Assembly (NCBI GenBank): GCA_035271585.1 | Contig: DATERL010000059.1 | Location: forward strand, 1-31,590 | Direction of reading: 5' to 3' | DNA: 31,590 nucleotides | DNA from: Roseimarinus sp035271585 | Lineage (GTDB): Bacteria; Bacteroidota; Bacteroidia; Bacteroidales; Prolixibacteraceae | In this document: one piece after another, positions 16,604 through 24,652 of the stretch | Position numbering within the stretch: position 1 is the first letter of the stretch | How the letters are laid out: the number at the start of each line of letters is the position of its first letter | Made by a program: the position numbers and the translations under genes | Notes under the pieces: generated by a model | The model's input: only the letters and a program-made list of their open reading frames with translations | Databases searched by the model: none | Told to the model about the DNA's origin: nothing

Positions 16604-17608
16604 TTAGTTTCGGATAAAAATCAAGTTGGGATGCTCGAGCAATTCGTTAGGTAAAATTAAACCATAAAAATCGGCAGCTTGTTGATTGACAATCAAATCG
16701 GTTTTACTAACAAACTCGATGGGCATTTGTGCAATGTTGGCGCCATCAATTATTTTTCGTGCCATCAATGCAGCATCAACACCCGCTTGGTGGTAGTTTC
16801 GCGAAATCACAAACACAGCCCCTTCAGAAGCTTGTTCGCTCACAAAACCAAGCAAGGGAATTTTAGCATCTCGCGTAACTTTCACAATTCCACTAAATGC
16901 TCCCGAGGTCAGGTTGTCGATTATCTGGCAAATCAAATCGGGATTTTTAGCAAGCAACGACATGGCAGCATCAGCAACTTCTGAGCTTGAATTAACAGGA
17001 ACAGCAATTAATTCGATACCGGCTTCATCGGCATGTTTTTTAAAATCGGCTAAATTATTAACCGAATTCACTTCGCCCGGTGAAAAGAGTGTCCCTATCG
17101 ATTTCACATTAGGCATAATCACTTTCAACCAATTAACCATTCCCTTGTAATCGCCCATGGTTGAAATACCAGTAATATTAGGAAAATGTTTTTCAAAAGA
17201 ACTTGCCACGGCAGCATTTACGGGGTCGGCCACAACCGAAAAAACAATCGGAATATTTTTGATTTTTTTGGCTGCAACCTGCAAAGTAGGTGTTGAAGTA
17301 ACAAAAAGCAAATCGGGTTGCTTATTAATCACTGCGTCAATCATCAAGTTCAATGTAGAAACATCTCCTTGCGCATTATTCACCGTTAACTTAAAATCAA
17401 CACCTTCAATGAATCCTGTTTGAACCAAGCCATCAACAATTCCTTGTCGCGACATTTCCGAAAGCGGGGAATCATTATATTGAATTAAAACAAATTGCTT
17501 GATATTTGAATTATCAGTGTTCTGGCGCCTGCCCAATACAACAAAAATTGCCACCCCCAACAAAATTAACAAAGCAATATTCCGTATCGATTTCATATTT
17601 AGGTTCAT
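16604..17608 (-). CDS. ABC transporter substrate-binding protein (TrpX/YtrX-type family), orphan
   Basis: A 334-residue periplasmic-binding-type protein of the ABC_sub_bind family, whose best-known members bind tryptophan or other amino acids and dipeptides. Landmarks are QFVLIQYNDSPLSEMSRQGIVDGL, PDLLFVTSTPTLQVA, IPIVFSVVADPVNA, NITGIST, GTLFSPGEVNS, VFVISRNYHQAGVDAALMA and a C-terminal VNQQAADFYGLILP. The N-terminus has a single hydrophobic helix (IALLILLGVAIFVVLG) followed by RRQN, with neither a lipobox cysteine nor an obvious signal-peptidase site. It is therefore probably anchored by an uncleaved helix. No permease or ATPase gene is nearby, which is odd for this family. A hairpin separates it from the upstream aminotransferase gene, so it has its own promoter. 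The ligand cannot be told from sequence. Confidence 0.8.
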   Translation of the reverse strand: MNLNMKSIRNIALLILLGVAIFVVLGRRQNTDNSNIKQFVLIQYNDSPLSEMSRQGIVDGLVQTGFIEGVDFKLTVNNAQGDVSTLNLMIDAVINKQPDLLFVTSTPTLQVAAKKIKNIPIVFSVVADPVNAAVASSFEKHFPNITGISTMGDYKGMVNWLKVIMPNVKSIGTLFSPGEVNSVNNLADFKKHADEAGIELIAVPVNSSSEVADAAMSLLAKNPDLICQIIDNLTSGAFSGIVKVTRDAKIPLLGFVSEQASEGAVFVISRNYHQAGVDAALMARKIIDGANIAQMPIEFVSKTDLIVNQQAADFYGLILPNELLEHPNLIFIRN

Positions 17609-17640
17609 AATTTATTTTTTTGTGTTTAAATATATATAAA

Positions 17641-17664
17641 AAAAAGACTACAAGTAGTCTTTTT
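17641..17664 (-). terminator. Terminator after the aminotransferase gene
   Basis: A 10-bp stem AAAAAGACTA (17641-17650) / TAGTCTTTTT (17655-17664) with a CAAG loop (CTTG on the minus strand). It lies 24 bases beyond the minus-strand stop, and the descending arm gives a T run followed by an AT-rich tract. This separates the aminotransferase from the substrate-binding protein. Confidence 0.85.
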
Positions 17665-17687
17665 CATTTTATATATTATTTGAAATA

Positions 17688-18980
17688 TTACTTTTTAATT
17701 TCGACACATGCATTATAAATACCATCAAACAATGGCTTAACATCGCTTGCAGCCACAGCCGAATAGGCAACTCTGATTATGTTGTTTAGGTTGATAATAC
17801 CAATGCTATATTTTTCGATTAATAATTTGCGCAAAGCTTCACCATCGATGCCACCAACCAATTGGACACACATAAAATATCCGGAGTTATAGGGCAAAAC
17901 TTCGAAACATGCCTTATATTTTTCATCAACAAGTGCTTCTTGAACCGCCTTGAACCGCGATTTCATTATTTCAAATTTTTCGATTTTTTGCTTTTTATAA
18001 TCAACATTTTCGAAAGCTTGTAGCAACAAAGTTTGCGAAAGGTTGGAAGCATTTGAAATATTACCGCGAATAGCACCTGCCGTTTTAGATTCAAGGGCTC
18101 CATAAAGAGCTGCATCACCGTTTTTAATTCCGTATGTCAAAAACCCAATTCTTAAACCCCAAACATAATCTTCTTTGGTTGGGCCATCAATTTTAACCGC
18201 CAAAACATTTGGATGCAAATCGGCTACTGCTGAAAAAACACTCTCGGTGGCAACACCTTGCTCGTAAACCAATCCGAAATAAGCATCGTCGATAATAAGA
18301 ACAATTTTATTCCCCTTTTCAGCAGCCTCTTTAACAACTTTAACAATCGCATTATATTCATCAATGGTAGGTGAATAGCCCGATGGGTTATTGGGAAAAT
18401 TCAAAACGACCACCTTTTTACCAATTACACCTTCATTTAACTTCGCTTCAAAAGCAGCAACATCGAAGCCACCGTCTTTAAACAGATTGAACAAGCCAAT
18501 TTTAGAACCATAAGCGTTATTCAAAATAAGGTTATAATTTCCCCAAAACAAGCTCGACATAATTACCTCTTCACCTTCGTCAACAAAAAGATAACCAGCC
18601 ATACTTGCACCGTGGGTAAGTGCGTTGGTAACAACAGGTAAACTGATTTCCTTACCAGTTAATGAAGGGTTTTTCTCGTACATCATGGTTTTCCATATTG
18701 CACGGATATCGGGCCGACCAAAACTGGGGGCATAAGGAAATACCATCGATGGATCCATCCCAATTTTTGAAGCAATCGCTTCCAGTCGCATCGGGGAGTT
18801 ATCGTCTTCGACAGCTGTGCCAATTGTAGCATTAATTTTAGTGCCCTTAGCATCGGCTGTTTGCCCTAAAATTCCTTTACGCGGGAAAAAAATATCTTTC
18901 CCTTTGGCTGAAAGCATCTCATAAACAGCAGGATTTTTTTCCTGAATAATTTTGTTTAATTCTTCGGCTTGTGGATTCAT
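17688..18980 (-). CDS. PLP-dependent aminotransferase, class I/II
   Basis: Fold-type I aminotransferase exchanging an amino group between an amino acid (aspartate or an aromatic residue are typical) and a 2-oxoacid. The 430 residues show the substrate-contact region SFGRPDIRAIW (about 86-96), ALTHGASMAG before the cofactor pocket, N198 in LNFPNNPSGYSP, D232 and Y234 in IIDDAYFGLVY, Schiff-base lysine K269 in DGPTKEDYVWG and R277 in GLRIGF. All cofactor ligands are present. The substrate is not fixed by these motifs. It is transcribed alone, divergently from the small membrane protein gene and closed by its own terminator. Feeding 2-oxoacids to IorAB is possible but not shown by gene order. 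Confidence 0.9.
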   Translation of the reverse strand: MNPQAEELNKIIQEKNPAVYEMLSAKGKDIFFPRKGILGQTADAKGTKINATIGTAVEDDNSPMRLEAIASKIGMDPSMVFPYAPSFGRPDIRAIWKTMMYEKNPSLTGKEISLPVVTNALTHGASMAGYLFVDEGEEVIMSSLFWGNYNLILNNAYGSKIGLFNLFKDGGFDVAAFEAKLNEGVIGKKVVVLNFPNNPSGYSPTIDEYNAIVKVVKEAAEKGNKIVLIIDDAYFGLVYEQGVATESVFSAVADLHPNVLAVKIDGPTKEDYVWGLRIGFLTYGIKNGDAALYGALESKTAGAIRGNISNASNLSQTLLLQAFENVDYKKQKIEKFEIMKSRFKAVQEALVDEKYKACFEVLPYNSGYFMCVQLVGGIDGEALRKLLIEKYSIGIINLNNIIRVAYSAVAASDVKPLFDGIYNACVEIKK

Positions 18981-19187
18981 CTCAATAAATGTTTTATTTT
19001 TTTAAACGATAATAATAAAACTGTATACTCCTTGTTTCAAAATTCAATATTATTTTCATCAAAAATGTTTAATATTGCAATTCGTGGCGAAAGATACTAA
19101 ATATTCGACACCCGATTAATCAACTTTGACATTTTGTATCATTTTTTTGCAAATAATTAACAATTTTATTCAAAACCACTTGAAATT

Positions 19188-19718
19188 ATGAATTGGCAAA
19201 TGATAATTGAGCAATCTATAGCCCTATTGTTTCCTTTAATAGTAATTTTTCTATTCGTTTACTATATGTTGAAATCGTTTTTCGATCAATTTGAGAAACA
19301 ACGTAAACAAGAACTGAGGGTCAAATTTTCGGAAGAGACACTACCCCTTCGTTTGCAAGCTTACGAAAGGGCCATTTTATTTCTCGAACGCATTAAACCT
19401 GAGTCGATGGTTACACGACACGACCTTAATAACTTATCGACACTTAATCTTCAAAAAACTTTGCTTCAAAATATTCGTGATGAATATGAACACAACCTTT
19501 CGCAGCAAATATACCTTTCGTCAGTTGCTTGGTCGATGGTAGTTGCCGCAAAGCAAAGCATGACACAACTGGTTAGTACATCGGCCGCGCAGTATAGCCC
19601 CGATGCTCCCTGCATGGAGTATGCCACCGATTTGCTTGAGGAATTTGCTTCTATTAGCGACGACCCGGTTACACTTGCCATTATTTTTGTACAAAACGAA
19701 GCAAAAGAGATTTTATAA
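19188..19718 (+). CDS. Small membrane-anchored protein of unknown function (DUF7935-like)
   Basis: A 176-residue protein with one N-terminal membrane helix (IALLFPLIVIFLFVYYML, about residues 11-28). A charged, helical cytoplasmic-type domain follows: FFDQFEKQRKQELRVKFS, LRLQAYERAILFLERI, a central NLQKTLLQNIRDEYEHNLSQQ, and VAWSMVVAAKQSMTQLV. Its LRLQAYERAILFLERIKP block resembles a conserved Bacteroidota family that I recall as DUF7935; no function is known. It is 74 bases upstream of the carbamate kinase gene with no terminator between, so cotranscription is possible. The helix could anchor a coiled-coil scaffold. Family name is tentative; the gene is real by length, start and coding pattern. 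Confidence 0.7.
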   Translation: MNWQMIIEQSIALLFPLIVIFLFVYYMLKSFFDQFEKQRKQELRVKFSEETLPLRLQAYERAILFLERIKPESMVTRHDLNNLSTLNLQKTLLQNIRDEYEHNLSQQIYLSSVAWSMVVAAKQSMTQLVSTSAAQYSPDAPCMEYATDLLEEFASISDDPVTLAIIFVQNEAKEIL

Positions 19719-19792
19719 TAAATTCTACTAATAATAATCAACTTTAATCATCTACTTTAAATCTTAGCTTAGTTAAGATAAAACCAATAAAC

Positions 19793-20746
19793 ATGGGAAA
19801 ACTAGCAGTAATTGCATTGGGAGGAAACGCTTTGCTTCGCGGCGACGAAGAGGGCAACATCGAACAACAGGAGGCCAATACCTTCGAGACAATCGAAAAT
19901 TTAATTTTTTTATTGAAAGAAAACTACAACTTGGTAATAACCCATGGAAATGGGCCTCAGGTTGGCAATATATTAATGCGCAACGATGCCGGAGAACAAT
20001 TACACGGAATAGCACAAATGCCGCTAAGTGTTTGCGTAGCCGACTCGCAAGGGGGAATAGGCTTCATGATTGAAAAAATGTTTCGCAATGCATTGAAAAA
20101 TCATGGTATCGATCGGGAAATTATCACCCTCGTTTCGATGGTTGAGGTTTCCCCCAACGACCGTTCGTTCGATAACCCGACCAAACGAGTTGGGAGACTT
20201 TACAATAAAGAGGAAGCCGAAGAGCTATCTCGACAAAAAGGATGGTTTTTCAAACCCTCCACAAAAAGAAATGGTGCTTACCGCATGGTAGTTCCGTCGC
20301 CAGTACCAATTAATGTACTAAACTGGCCTTTAATAAAAACGCTTAGCCAAAATGGAACCATTGTAATTACGGCCGGCGGAGGCGGAATACCCTTTTATCG
20401 CGACCAACAAAATAACATTTGCACCATTAATGGAGTAATTGATAAAGACCTGACTTCGGCAGTTTTAGCCCAAGAAATTGGAGCCGACGAATTCTATATC
20501 TTAACCGATGTACCTTTTATTTATAAAGATTTTGGTCTTCCAACCCAAGAAAAACTCGAACGATTAGATTATAACGACACCTTAACTTACCTCGAAAAAG
20601 GCACATTTGCCGAAGGTACAATGGAACCAAAAATTAAAGCGGCAATGAAGTTTGTCAAAGGTGGCGGAAAATTGTGCGTAATTACCGAAGCAAAAAAACT
20701 GGCCGACAAATCGCTTGGATCGAAAATAACCATGCACTACGAATAA
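19793..20746 (+). CDS. arcC: Carbamate kinase
   Basis: Cytosolic enzyme transferring phosphate from carbamoyl phosphate to ADP, giving ATP, ammonia and CO2. The 317 residues match the family (about 310). Motifs of the amino-acid-kinase fold are in place: the N-terminal VIALGGNALLRGDEEG, NLVITHGNGPQVGN, VVPSPVPINVLNW, VITAGGGGIPFYRD, the VIDKDLTSAVLAQEI active-site block with lysine and aspartate, and a C-terminal EGTMEPKIKAAMKFV. It precedes the ornithine carbamoyltransferase by only 18 bases, so both come from one message. That pairing is the second half of the arginine deiminase route. The 74-base leader has a weak 6-bp inverted repeat (ATCTTA 19761-19766, TAAGAT 19774-19779). Confidence 0.95.
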   Translation: MGKLAVIALGGNALLRGDEEGNIEQQEANTFETIENLIFLLKENYNLVITHGNGPQVGNILMRNDAGEQLHGIAQMPLSVCVADSQGGIGFMIEKMFRNALKNHGIDREIITLVSMVEVSPNDRSFDNPTKRVGRLYNKEEAEELSRQKGWFFKPSTKRNGAYRMVVPSPVPINVLNWPLIKTLSQNGTIVITAGGGGIPFYRDQQNNICTINGVIDKDLTSAVLAQEIGADEFYILTDVPFIYKDFGLPTQEKLERLDYNDTLTYLEKGTFAEGTMEPKIKAAMKFVKGGGKLCVITEAKKLADKSLGSKITMHYE

Positions 20747-20764
20747 TTCAAAAACCATTACAAT

Positions 20765-21772
20765 ATGTCAAAGCTCGACAATAAGCATTTTTTGAAATTA
20801 CTCGATTTTCAAACTCACGAAATTGAATACTTGTTAAAACTATCGCAAAGTTTAAAAGCCGATAAAAAAGCAGGTAAAGAAGTAGAAAATCTGAGGGGAA
20901 AAAACATTGCTCTTATTTTCGAAAAAACTTCGACCCGCACCCGTTGTGCTTTCGAAGTTGCAGCTTACGATCAAGGAGCCAAGGTAACCTATCTTGGCCC
21001 TTCAGGGACTCAAATTGGACATAAAGAAAGTATGAAAGATACCGCACGCGTATTGGGTCGAATGTACGATGCGATTGAGTACAGGGGCTTTGGTCAGCAC
21101 ATTGTCGAGGAGTTGGCAAAATACGCCGGTGTTCCGGTAATGAACGGATTAACAAACGAGTTTCACCCCACGCAAATTCTGGCCGACTTTTTAACCATGC
21201 AGGAACACTCATTAAAACCTTTGTCTGAAATTAAATTATGCTACATTGGCGATGCCCGCAACAACATGGGCAACTCCTTAATGGTTGGATCGGCTAAAAT
21301 GGGTATCGATTTTAGGGCATGTGCCCCCGAGAACTGCTTACCTAATAAAGAACTGGTAGCGCAATGCAAGCAAATAGCCGTCCAAACCGGTGCTTCGATT
21401 ACACTGACCTCCAACATTGATAATGCCATAAGAAACTGCGATTTTATTTACACCGACGTTTGGGTTTCGATGGGCGAACCCGAAAGCGTTTGGGACGAAA
21501 GAATTAAATTACTAAAACCCTACCAAGTTAACAGCGAACTACTTAAAAGAACAGGCAATCCAAACGTAAAGTTTTTGCATTGCCTACCAGCCTTTCACGA
21601 CATTGAAACCAAAGCCGGAAAACAATTGTTCGAAAAATACGGTTTAAACGGACTCGAAGTCACTGACGAGGTTTTTGAAAGTAAGGCATCGATTGTATTT
21701 GACCAAGCCGAAAACCGCATGCATACGATTAAAGCGGTAATGGTAGCCCTACTGGGTAATATACAGGAATAA
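20765..21772 (+). CDS. Ornithine carbamoyltransferase, catabolic-type
   Basis: Interconverts ornithine plus carbamoyl phosphate and citrulline plus phosphate. The 335 residues match the long catabolic (ArcB-like) or E. coli-type forms. The carbamoyl-phosphate loop S56-T-R-T-R60 lies in EKTSTRTRCAFEVAAYDQG, then HPTQILADFLT, NNMGNSLMVGSAKMG, TDVWVSMGEPES and the ornithine-binding H272-C-L-P-A276 in FLHCLPAFHD. The presence of HCLPA and STRTR argues against the N-succinyl- or N-acetylornithine transcarbamylases used by some Bacteroidota. Genetic linkage to carbamate kinase favours the citrulline-breaking direction. No arginine deiminase gene is in the window. I leave the symbol blank because arcB versus argF cannot be settled from here. 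Confidence 0.93.
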   Translation: MSKLDNKHFLKLLDFQTHEIEYLLKLSQSLKADKKAGKEVENLRGKNIALIFEKTSTRTRCAFEVAAYDQGAKVTYLGPSGTQIGHKESMKDTARVLGRMYDAIEYRGFGQHIVEELAKYAGVPVMNGLTNEFHPTQILADFLTMQEHSLKPLSEIKLCYIGDARNNMGNSLMVGSAKMGIDFRACAPENCLPNKELVAQCKQIAVQTGASITLTSNIDNAIRNCDFIYTDVWVSMGEPESVWDERIKLLKPYQVNSELLKRTGNPNVKFLHCLPAFHDIETKAGKQLFEKYGLNGLEVTDEVFESKASIVFDQAENRMHTIKAVMVALLGNIQE

Positions 21773-21792
21773 TTTCAGCAATGCTTTTGCTT

Positions 21793-22503
21793 TTACTTGC
21801 GGTGAACAATTCCGATACCGTTTATTTGCTTATTAATGTTTGGGTTCCCACGATAGCTAATTCGACCAACACCTTCGATTTTGGCATTTAGTTCGCCAGT
21901 AGCATATATCGAAGCATTTCCAATGCCAGCTACTTTACAGGTAACTATTTCAGCCTCCAAATTATCGGCATCAATATTGCCTGCCCCTTCGGTCGATGCT
22001 GAAAACTCATGTGCAACACCTTCGAGGTCGACGTTAACACCACCTTGGGTCTTAACATTAATTTGATTGGCTTTGATGTACATTTTTATATTTGCACCTC
22101 CCTCAACTGCCATATCTAACGTATCGAGTTCAACATAACCCAATGTTTTAAGGAAAACACCTCCCTTAATATCGATCTTGCTCAATTTAGTGATACTGAT
22201 TTCCAATCGAATTTCGTCGGTAGTGATGTTTTTAAATTTATTATTTACGTACAATACGTCATTTTCAACCCACACATCAATTTTACTATAATCGGCTTCG
22301 GAAGCTTTAATAACTAAACCAGGCTCATCAGTTTGCTTTATTTCAACGTCGTACCCTCCGGTTAAAGAAATTTTATCGAAACTTTCGACCGTGTAAGCCT
22401 GACCAGCAAATCGATTTTCACTTCGCCCACCTTGAGGATTACACGAAGAAAACAAGGACGCCAAGAGAACGCCAAGCAAAAATATTATTGAATTTAGTTT
22501 CAT
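21793..22503 (-). CDS. GIN-domain (DUF2807) lipoprotein
   Basis: A 236-residue lipoprotein starting at the ATG at 22503; an in-frame TTG at 22515 only adds four residues. The signal MKLNSIIFLLGVLLASLFSSC puts the lipidated cysteine at residue 21. The mature part is a short right-handed beta-helix-like stack of the DUF2807 kind: FDKISLTGGYDVEIKQTDEP, ISITKLSKIDIKGGVFL, LDMAVEGGANIKMYI, INVKTQGGVNVDLEG, ASTEGAGNIDADNL, VAGIGNASIYAT and IEGVGRISYRG repeat a G-rich turn pattern. Such proteins are frequent in Bacteroidota, are often called putative adhesin heads, and have no proven role. It converges on the OTC gene and has its own -7 element at 22532-22539, 111 bases after the upstream membrane protein gene. 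Confidence 0.85.
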   Translation of the reverse strand: MKLNSIIFLLGVLLASLFSSCNPQGGRSENRFAGQAYTVESFDKISLTGGYDVEIKQTDEPGLVIKASEADYSKIDVWVENDVLYVNNKFKNITTDEIRLEISITKLSKIDIKGGVFLKTLGYVELDTLDMAVEGGANIKMYIKANQINVKTQGGVNVDLEGVAHEFSASTEGAGNIDADNLEAEIVTCKVAGIGNASIYATGELNAKIEGVGRISYRGNPNINKQINGIGIVHRK

Positions 22504-22531
22504 GTCGAATTGCAATTTTAATGATACGGTT

Positions 22532-22539
22532 CAAATGTA
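22532..22539 (-). promoter_or_regulatory. Bacteroidota -7 element (TACATTTG) for the GIN-domain lipoprotein
   Basis: On the minus strand TACATTTG matches TAnnTTTG exactly and ends 28 bases before the ATG at 22503. A TTG -33 element is not evident at 16-19 bases upstream. It sits in the 111-base gap between the two minus-strand genes, so the lipoprotein can be expressed independently. Confidence 0.5.
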
Positions 22540-22614
22540 ACCATAAACGTTCTATAGCAGAAGAACATATCGACAAAAGCCTTTTATCAATCGGTGAAAC
22601 TATAGTTTGGTCAA

Positions 22615-23226
22615 CTAATGAGATTCGTTATGTAGGTTCGTGGTTAGTTTTTTTAAATAAATCGAAGTATAAAGAAAAACAAGTAGTACAATTATAATTG
22701 AAAAGATATCCATATTTTGCACATCGGTCTTGTTGTTTATGAATAAAAAAGCCATCAACACAACAGGAATATTCATAAACAAAATAACATTGGCCCAAAA
22801 AGGATCAATTTTTTTCTCTAATCGATAAGCAATTGTTATAAATCCTGCGCCTGCCAAAATAGCAACAATGGCGGGTATGTAATTATGGCTTATAAACTGA
22901 AAAATCCCAAAAAGGACTGGGATTAAACCAAAAATGTAAAAAATTCGGCACAAGCTTTTAAAAATAGCAAAAGTATAATTGCGATTAATGCCCACAGGGA
23001 ACAAACTACGAGGCTGAAGAGCTTGTGGCTGAAACTCGGGTTTATTCAAATCATCTACCGAATTGATAATGCCGCGCTTCAAAGCCTCCTTAACGGCATC
23101 TTTCACTGCCTGTGGCTGAAAATGCTCCCTAAACCTTAGTATTGAGATAATTTCTTGATCGCTAACTTCCTTAAGTCGGTACTCAAATGAATTTCCTTTA
23201 TCGTTTTCAGTATCTTGTTTTGCCAT
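22615..23226 (-). CDS. Conserved membrane protein with four predicted helices, function unknown
   Basis: A 203-residue protein in two parts. The cytosolic N-terminus (1-80) is charged and contains SDQEIISILRFREHFQPQAVKDAVKEALKRG, and then a second FQPQA in NKPEFQPQALQPRSLF. The first block looks like a short helical degron- or adaptor-type segment, but I cannot name it. From about residue 86 come four hydrophobic segments (FKSLCRIFYIFGLIPVLFGI, YIPAIVAILAGAGFITIAY, WANVILFMNIPVVLMAFLFI, IFSIIIVLLVFLYTSIYL), ending in a short basic tail. It is transcribed toward the GIN-domain lipoprotein and divergently from the alcohol dehydrogenase. No catalytic residue pattern is visible. The duplicated FQPQA string is the only internal repeat. 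Confidence 0.65.
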   Translation of the reverse strand: MAKQDTENDKGNSFEYRLKEVSDQEIISILRFREHFQPQAVKDAVKEALKRGIINSVDDLNKPEFQPQALQPRSLFPVGINRNYTFAIFKSLCRIFYIFGLIPVLFGIFQFISHNYIPAIVAILAGAGFITIAYRLEKKIDPFWANVILFMNIPVVLMAFLFINNKTDVQNMDIFSIIIVLLVFLYTSIYLKKLTTNLHNESH

Positions 23227-23380
23227 TATTGAATAATTTTAGCTCTAAAATGATAAATAATTTTAAAAAACACCATATAATTGTAATTATTTCTCAAACT
23301 GATTTGTAGTTTTAACATCAGAAGAATAAGAAGAAACAACAATTAACTTTAATATCAAAAAAACAAAATTACGATTAATT

Positions 23381-24538
23381 ATGAAAAACTTTGTCTTTTT
23401 TAATCATACAAAGGTTTTATTCGGAAAGGGACAAATCGGAACAATTGCCGATGAAATTCCTGAGGATTCAAAAATTTTATTGGTTTACGGAGGTGGAAGT
23501 ATAAAAAACAATGGGATTTACGACCAGGTTACCGACGCCTTAAGTGGTTTCGAGTATTACGAGTTTTCGGGAATAGAGCCCAATCCAACCTACGAAAAAT
23601 GTATGAAAGCTGTTGACATGGTCAATGAATACGAAATTGACTTTTTATTGGCAGTTGGAGGTGGATCGGTAATTGATGCTACAAAATTTATAGCTGTTGC
23701 GACACTTTTCGAAGGAGAAGACCCCTGGGATATACTCGCACATAGCGAGGAAGTATTTGATGCTCTACCAATTGGCGTAGTACTGACACTACCGGCAACT
23801 GGCACCGAGATGAACGGCAACGCCGTAATTTCGCGACTCGAATACAAATTAAAACTTTCGTTCAAATCGCCTCTGGTGTTGCCCCTATTCTCGGTGCTCG
23901 ACCCCGAAGTAATTGCTTCGCTTCCCAAAAGGCAAATTGCCAATGGTGTTGCCGATGCTTTTGTGCATGTTATTGAACAATACCTTACCTACCCGGTAAA
24001 TGCAAAATTACAAGACCGTTTTGCCGAAAGCATACTGCTAACATTAATTGAGGAAGGCCCGAAGGTTTTAGCTAACCCAGCCGATTACCAAGCAGGCGCT
24101 AATTTTATGTGGTGTGCAACCATGGCACTTAATGGTTTGATTAGTTGCGGTGTTCCCGAAGATTGGACAAGCCACCAAATTGGGCACGAACTTACGGCCT
24201 TACATGGCATTGATCATGCCCGTTCACTGGCAATTGTTCTACCCGGTGTAATGAAAGTAATGAAAGAGTCGAAAAAGAACAAAATAATCCAGTACGGTAA
24301 AAGAGTGTGGGGCATTAATGAAACTGACAATGATAAAATTATTGACGAAGCCATTAATAAAACTGTTGAGTTTTTTGAAAGTCTGGACATAAAAACACGC
24401 CTTATCGATTACAAAATATCGGTAACAACCATCGATGACATTATTGAGCGAATGGAAGAACGGGGCGAAATCAACATTGGAGAAAACAGCCTTGTTGGTA
24501 TTGACGAAATTGGAAAAATATTGAGATCGAGGGTTTAA
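23381..24538 (+). CDS. Iron-containing alcohol dehydrogenase (YqhD/butanol dehydrogenase-like)
   Basis: Cytosolic NAD(P)H-dependent reductase of aldehydes to alcohols. The 385 residues match the YqhD/BdhA branch. The N-terminal Rossmann-like half has KVLFGKGQIGTIADEI, VYGGGSIKNNGIYD and AVGGGSVIDATKFIA, and LPATGTEMNGNAVIS follows. The metal-binding half supplies VADAFVHVIEQYLT and HQIGHELTALHGIDHARSL, giving the Asp and three His ligands. The GGGS-N fingerprint (GGGSIKNNG) is characteristic of NADP-preferring relatives, but cofactor choice is not certain. It is monocistronic: a 154-base upstream gap separates it from the divergent membrane protein, and a hairpin lies between it and the convergent AraC-type gene. 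Confidence 0.92.
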   Translation: MKNFVFFNHTKVLFGKGQIGTIADEIPEDSKILLVYGGGSIKNNGIYDQVTDALSGFEYYEFSGIEPNPTYEKCMKAVDMVNEYEIDFLLAVGGGSVIDATKFIAVATLFEGEDPWDILAHSEEVFDALPIGVVLTLPATGTEMNGNAVISRLEYKLKLSFKSPLVLPLFSVLDPEVIASLPKRQIANGVADAFVHVIEQYLTYPVNAKLQDRFAESILLTLIEEGPKVLANPADYQAGANFMWCATMALNGLISCGVPEDWTSHQIGHELTALHGIDHARSLAIVLPGVMKVMKESKKNKIIQYGKRVWGINETDNDKIIDEAINKTVEFFESLDIKTRLIDYKISVTTIDDIIERMEERGEINIGENSLVGIDEIGKILRSRV

Positions 24539-24615
24539 TTAAATTATAATTGACTGCTTTTTATTAGGGCTAAGCGCTAATTGTTTACGCCTTTAATTAG
24601 CATTTCACACATAAA

Positions 24616-24652
24616 AAAAGGGTATAGTTTAGCTTTTGGACACTACCCTTTT
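24616..24652. terminator. Bidirectional terminator between the alcohol dehydrogenase and AraC-type genes
   Basis: AAAAGGGTA (24616-24624) and TACCCTTTT (24644-24652) form a 9-bp stem around a 19-base loop, with A/T runs on both sides. One arm overlaps the last codons of the AraC-type gene. It can serve both converging genes. Confidence 0.7.

Noticed and set aside
20765..21772. N-succinyl- or N-acetylornithine transcarbamylase
   Set aside because: The chain keeps the HCLPA ornithine-binding motif and the standard STRTR loop and is linked to carbamate kinase, which favours true OTC.
17688..21772. One large amino-acid fermentation operon
   Set aside because: The aminotransferase is on the opposite strand from the carbamate kinase-OTC genes and has its own terminator. 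A functional link may exist but not a shared transcript.
23590..23943. 117-codon minus-strand reading frame inside the alcohol dehydrogenase
   Set aside because: It is fully antisense to a confident gene; its Ser/Thr-rich translation is what a reverse frame of this composition produces.
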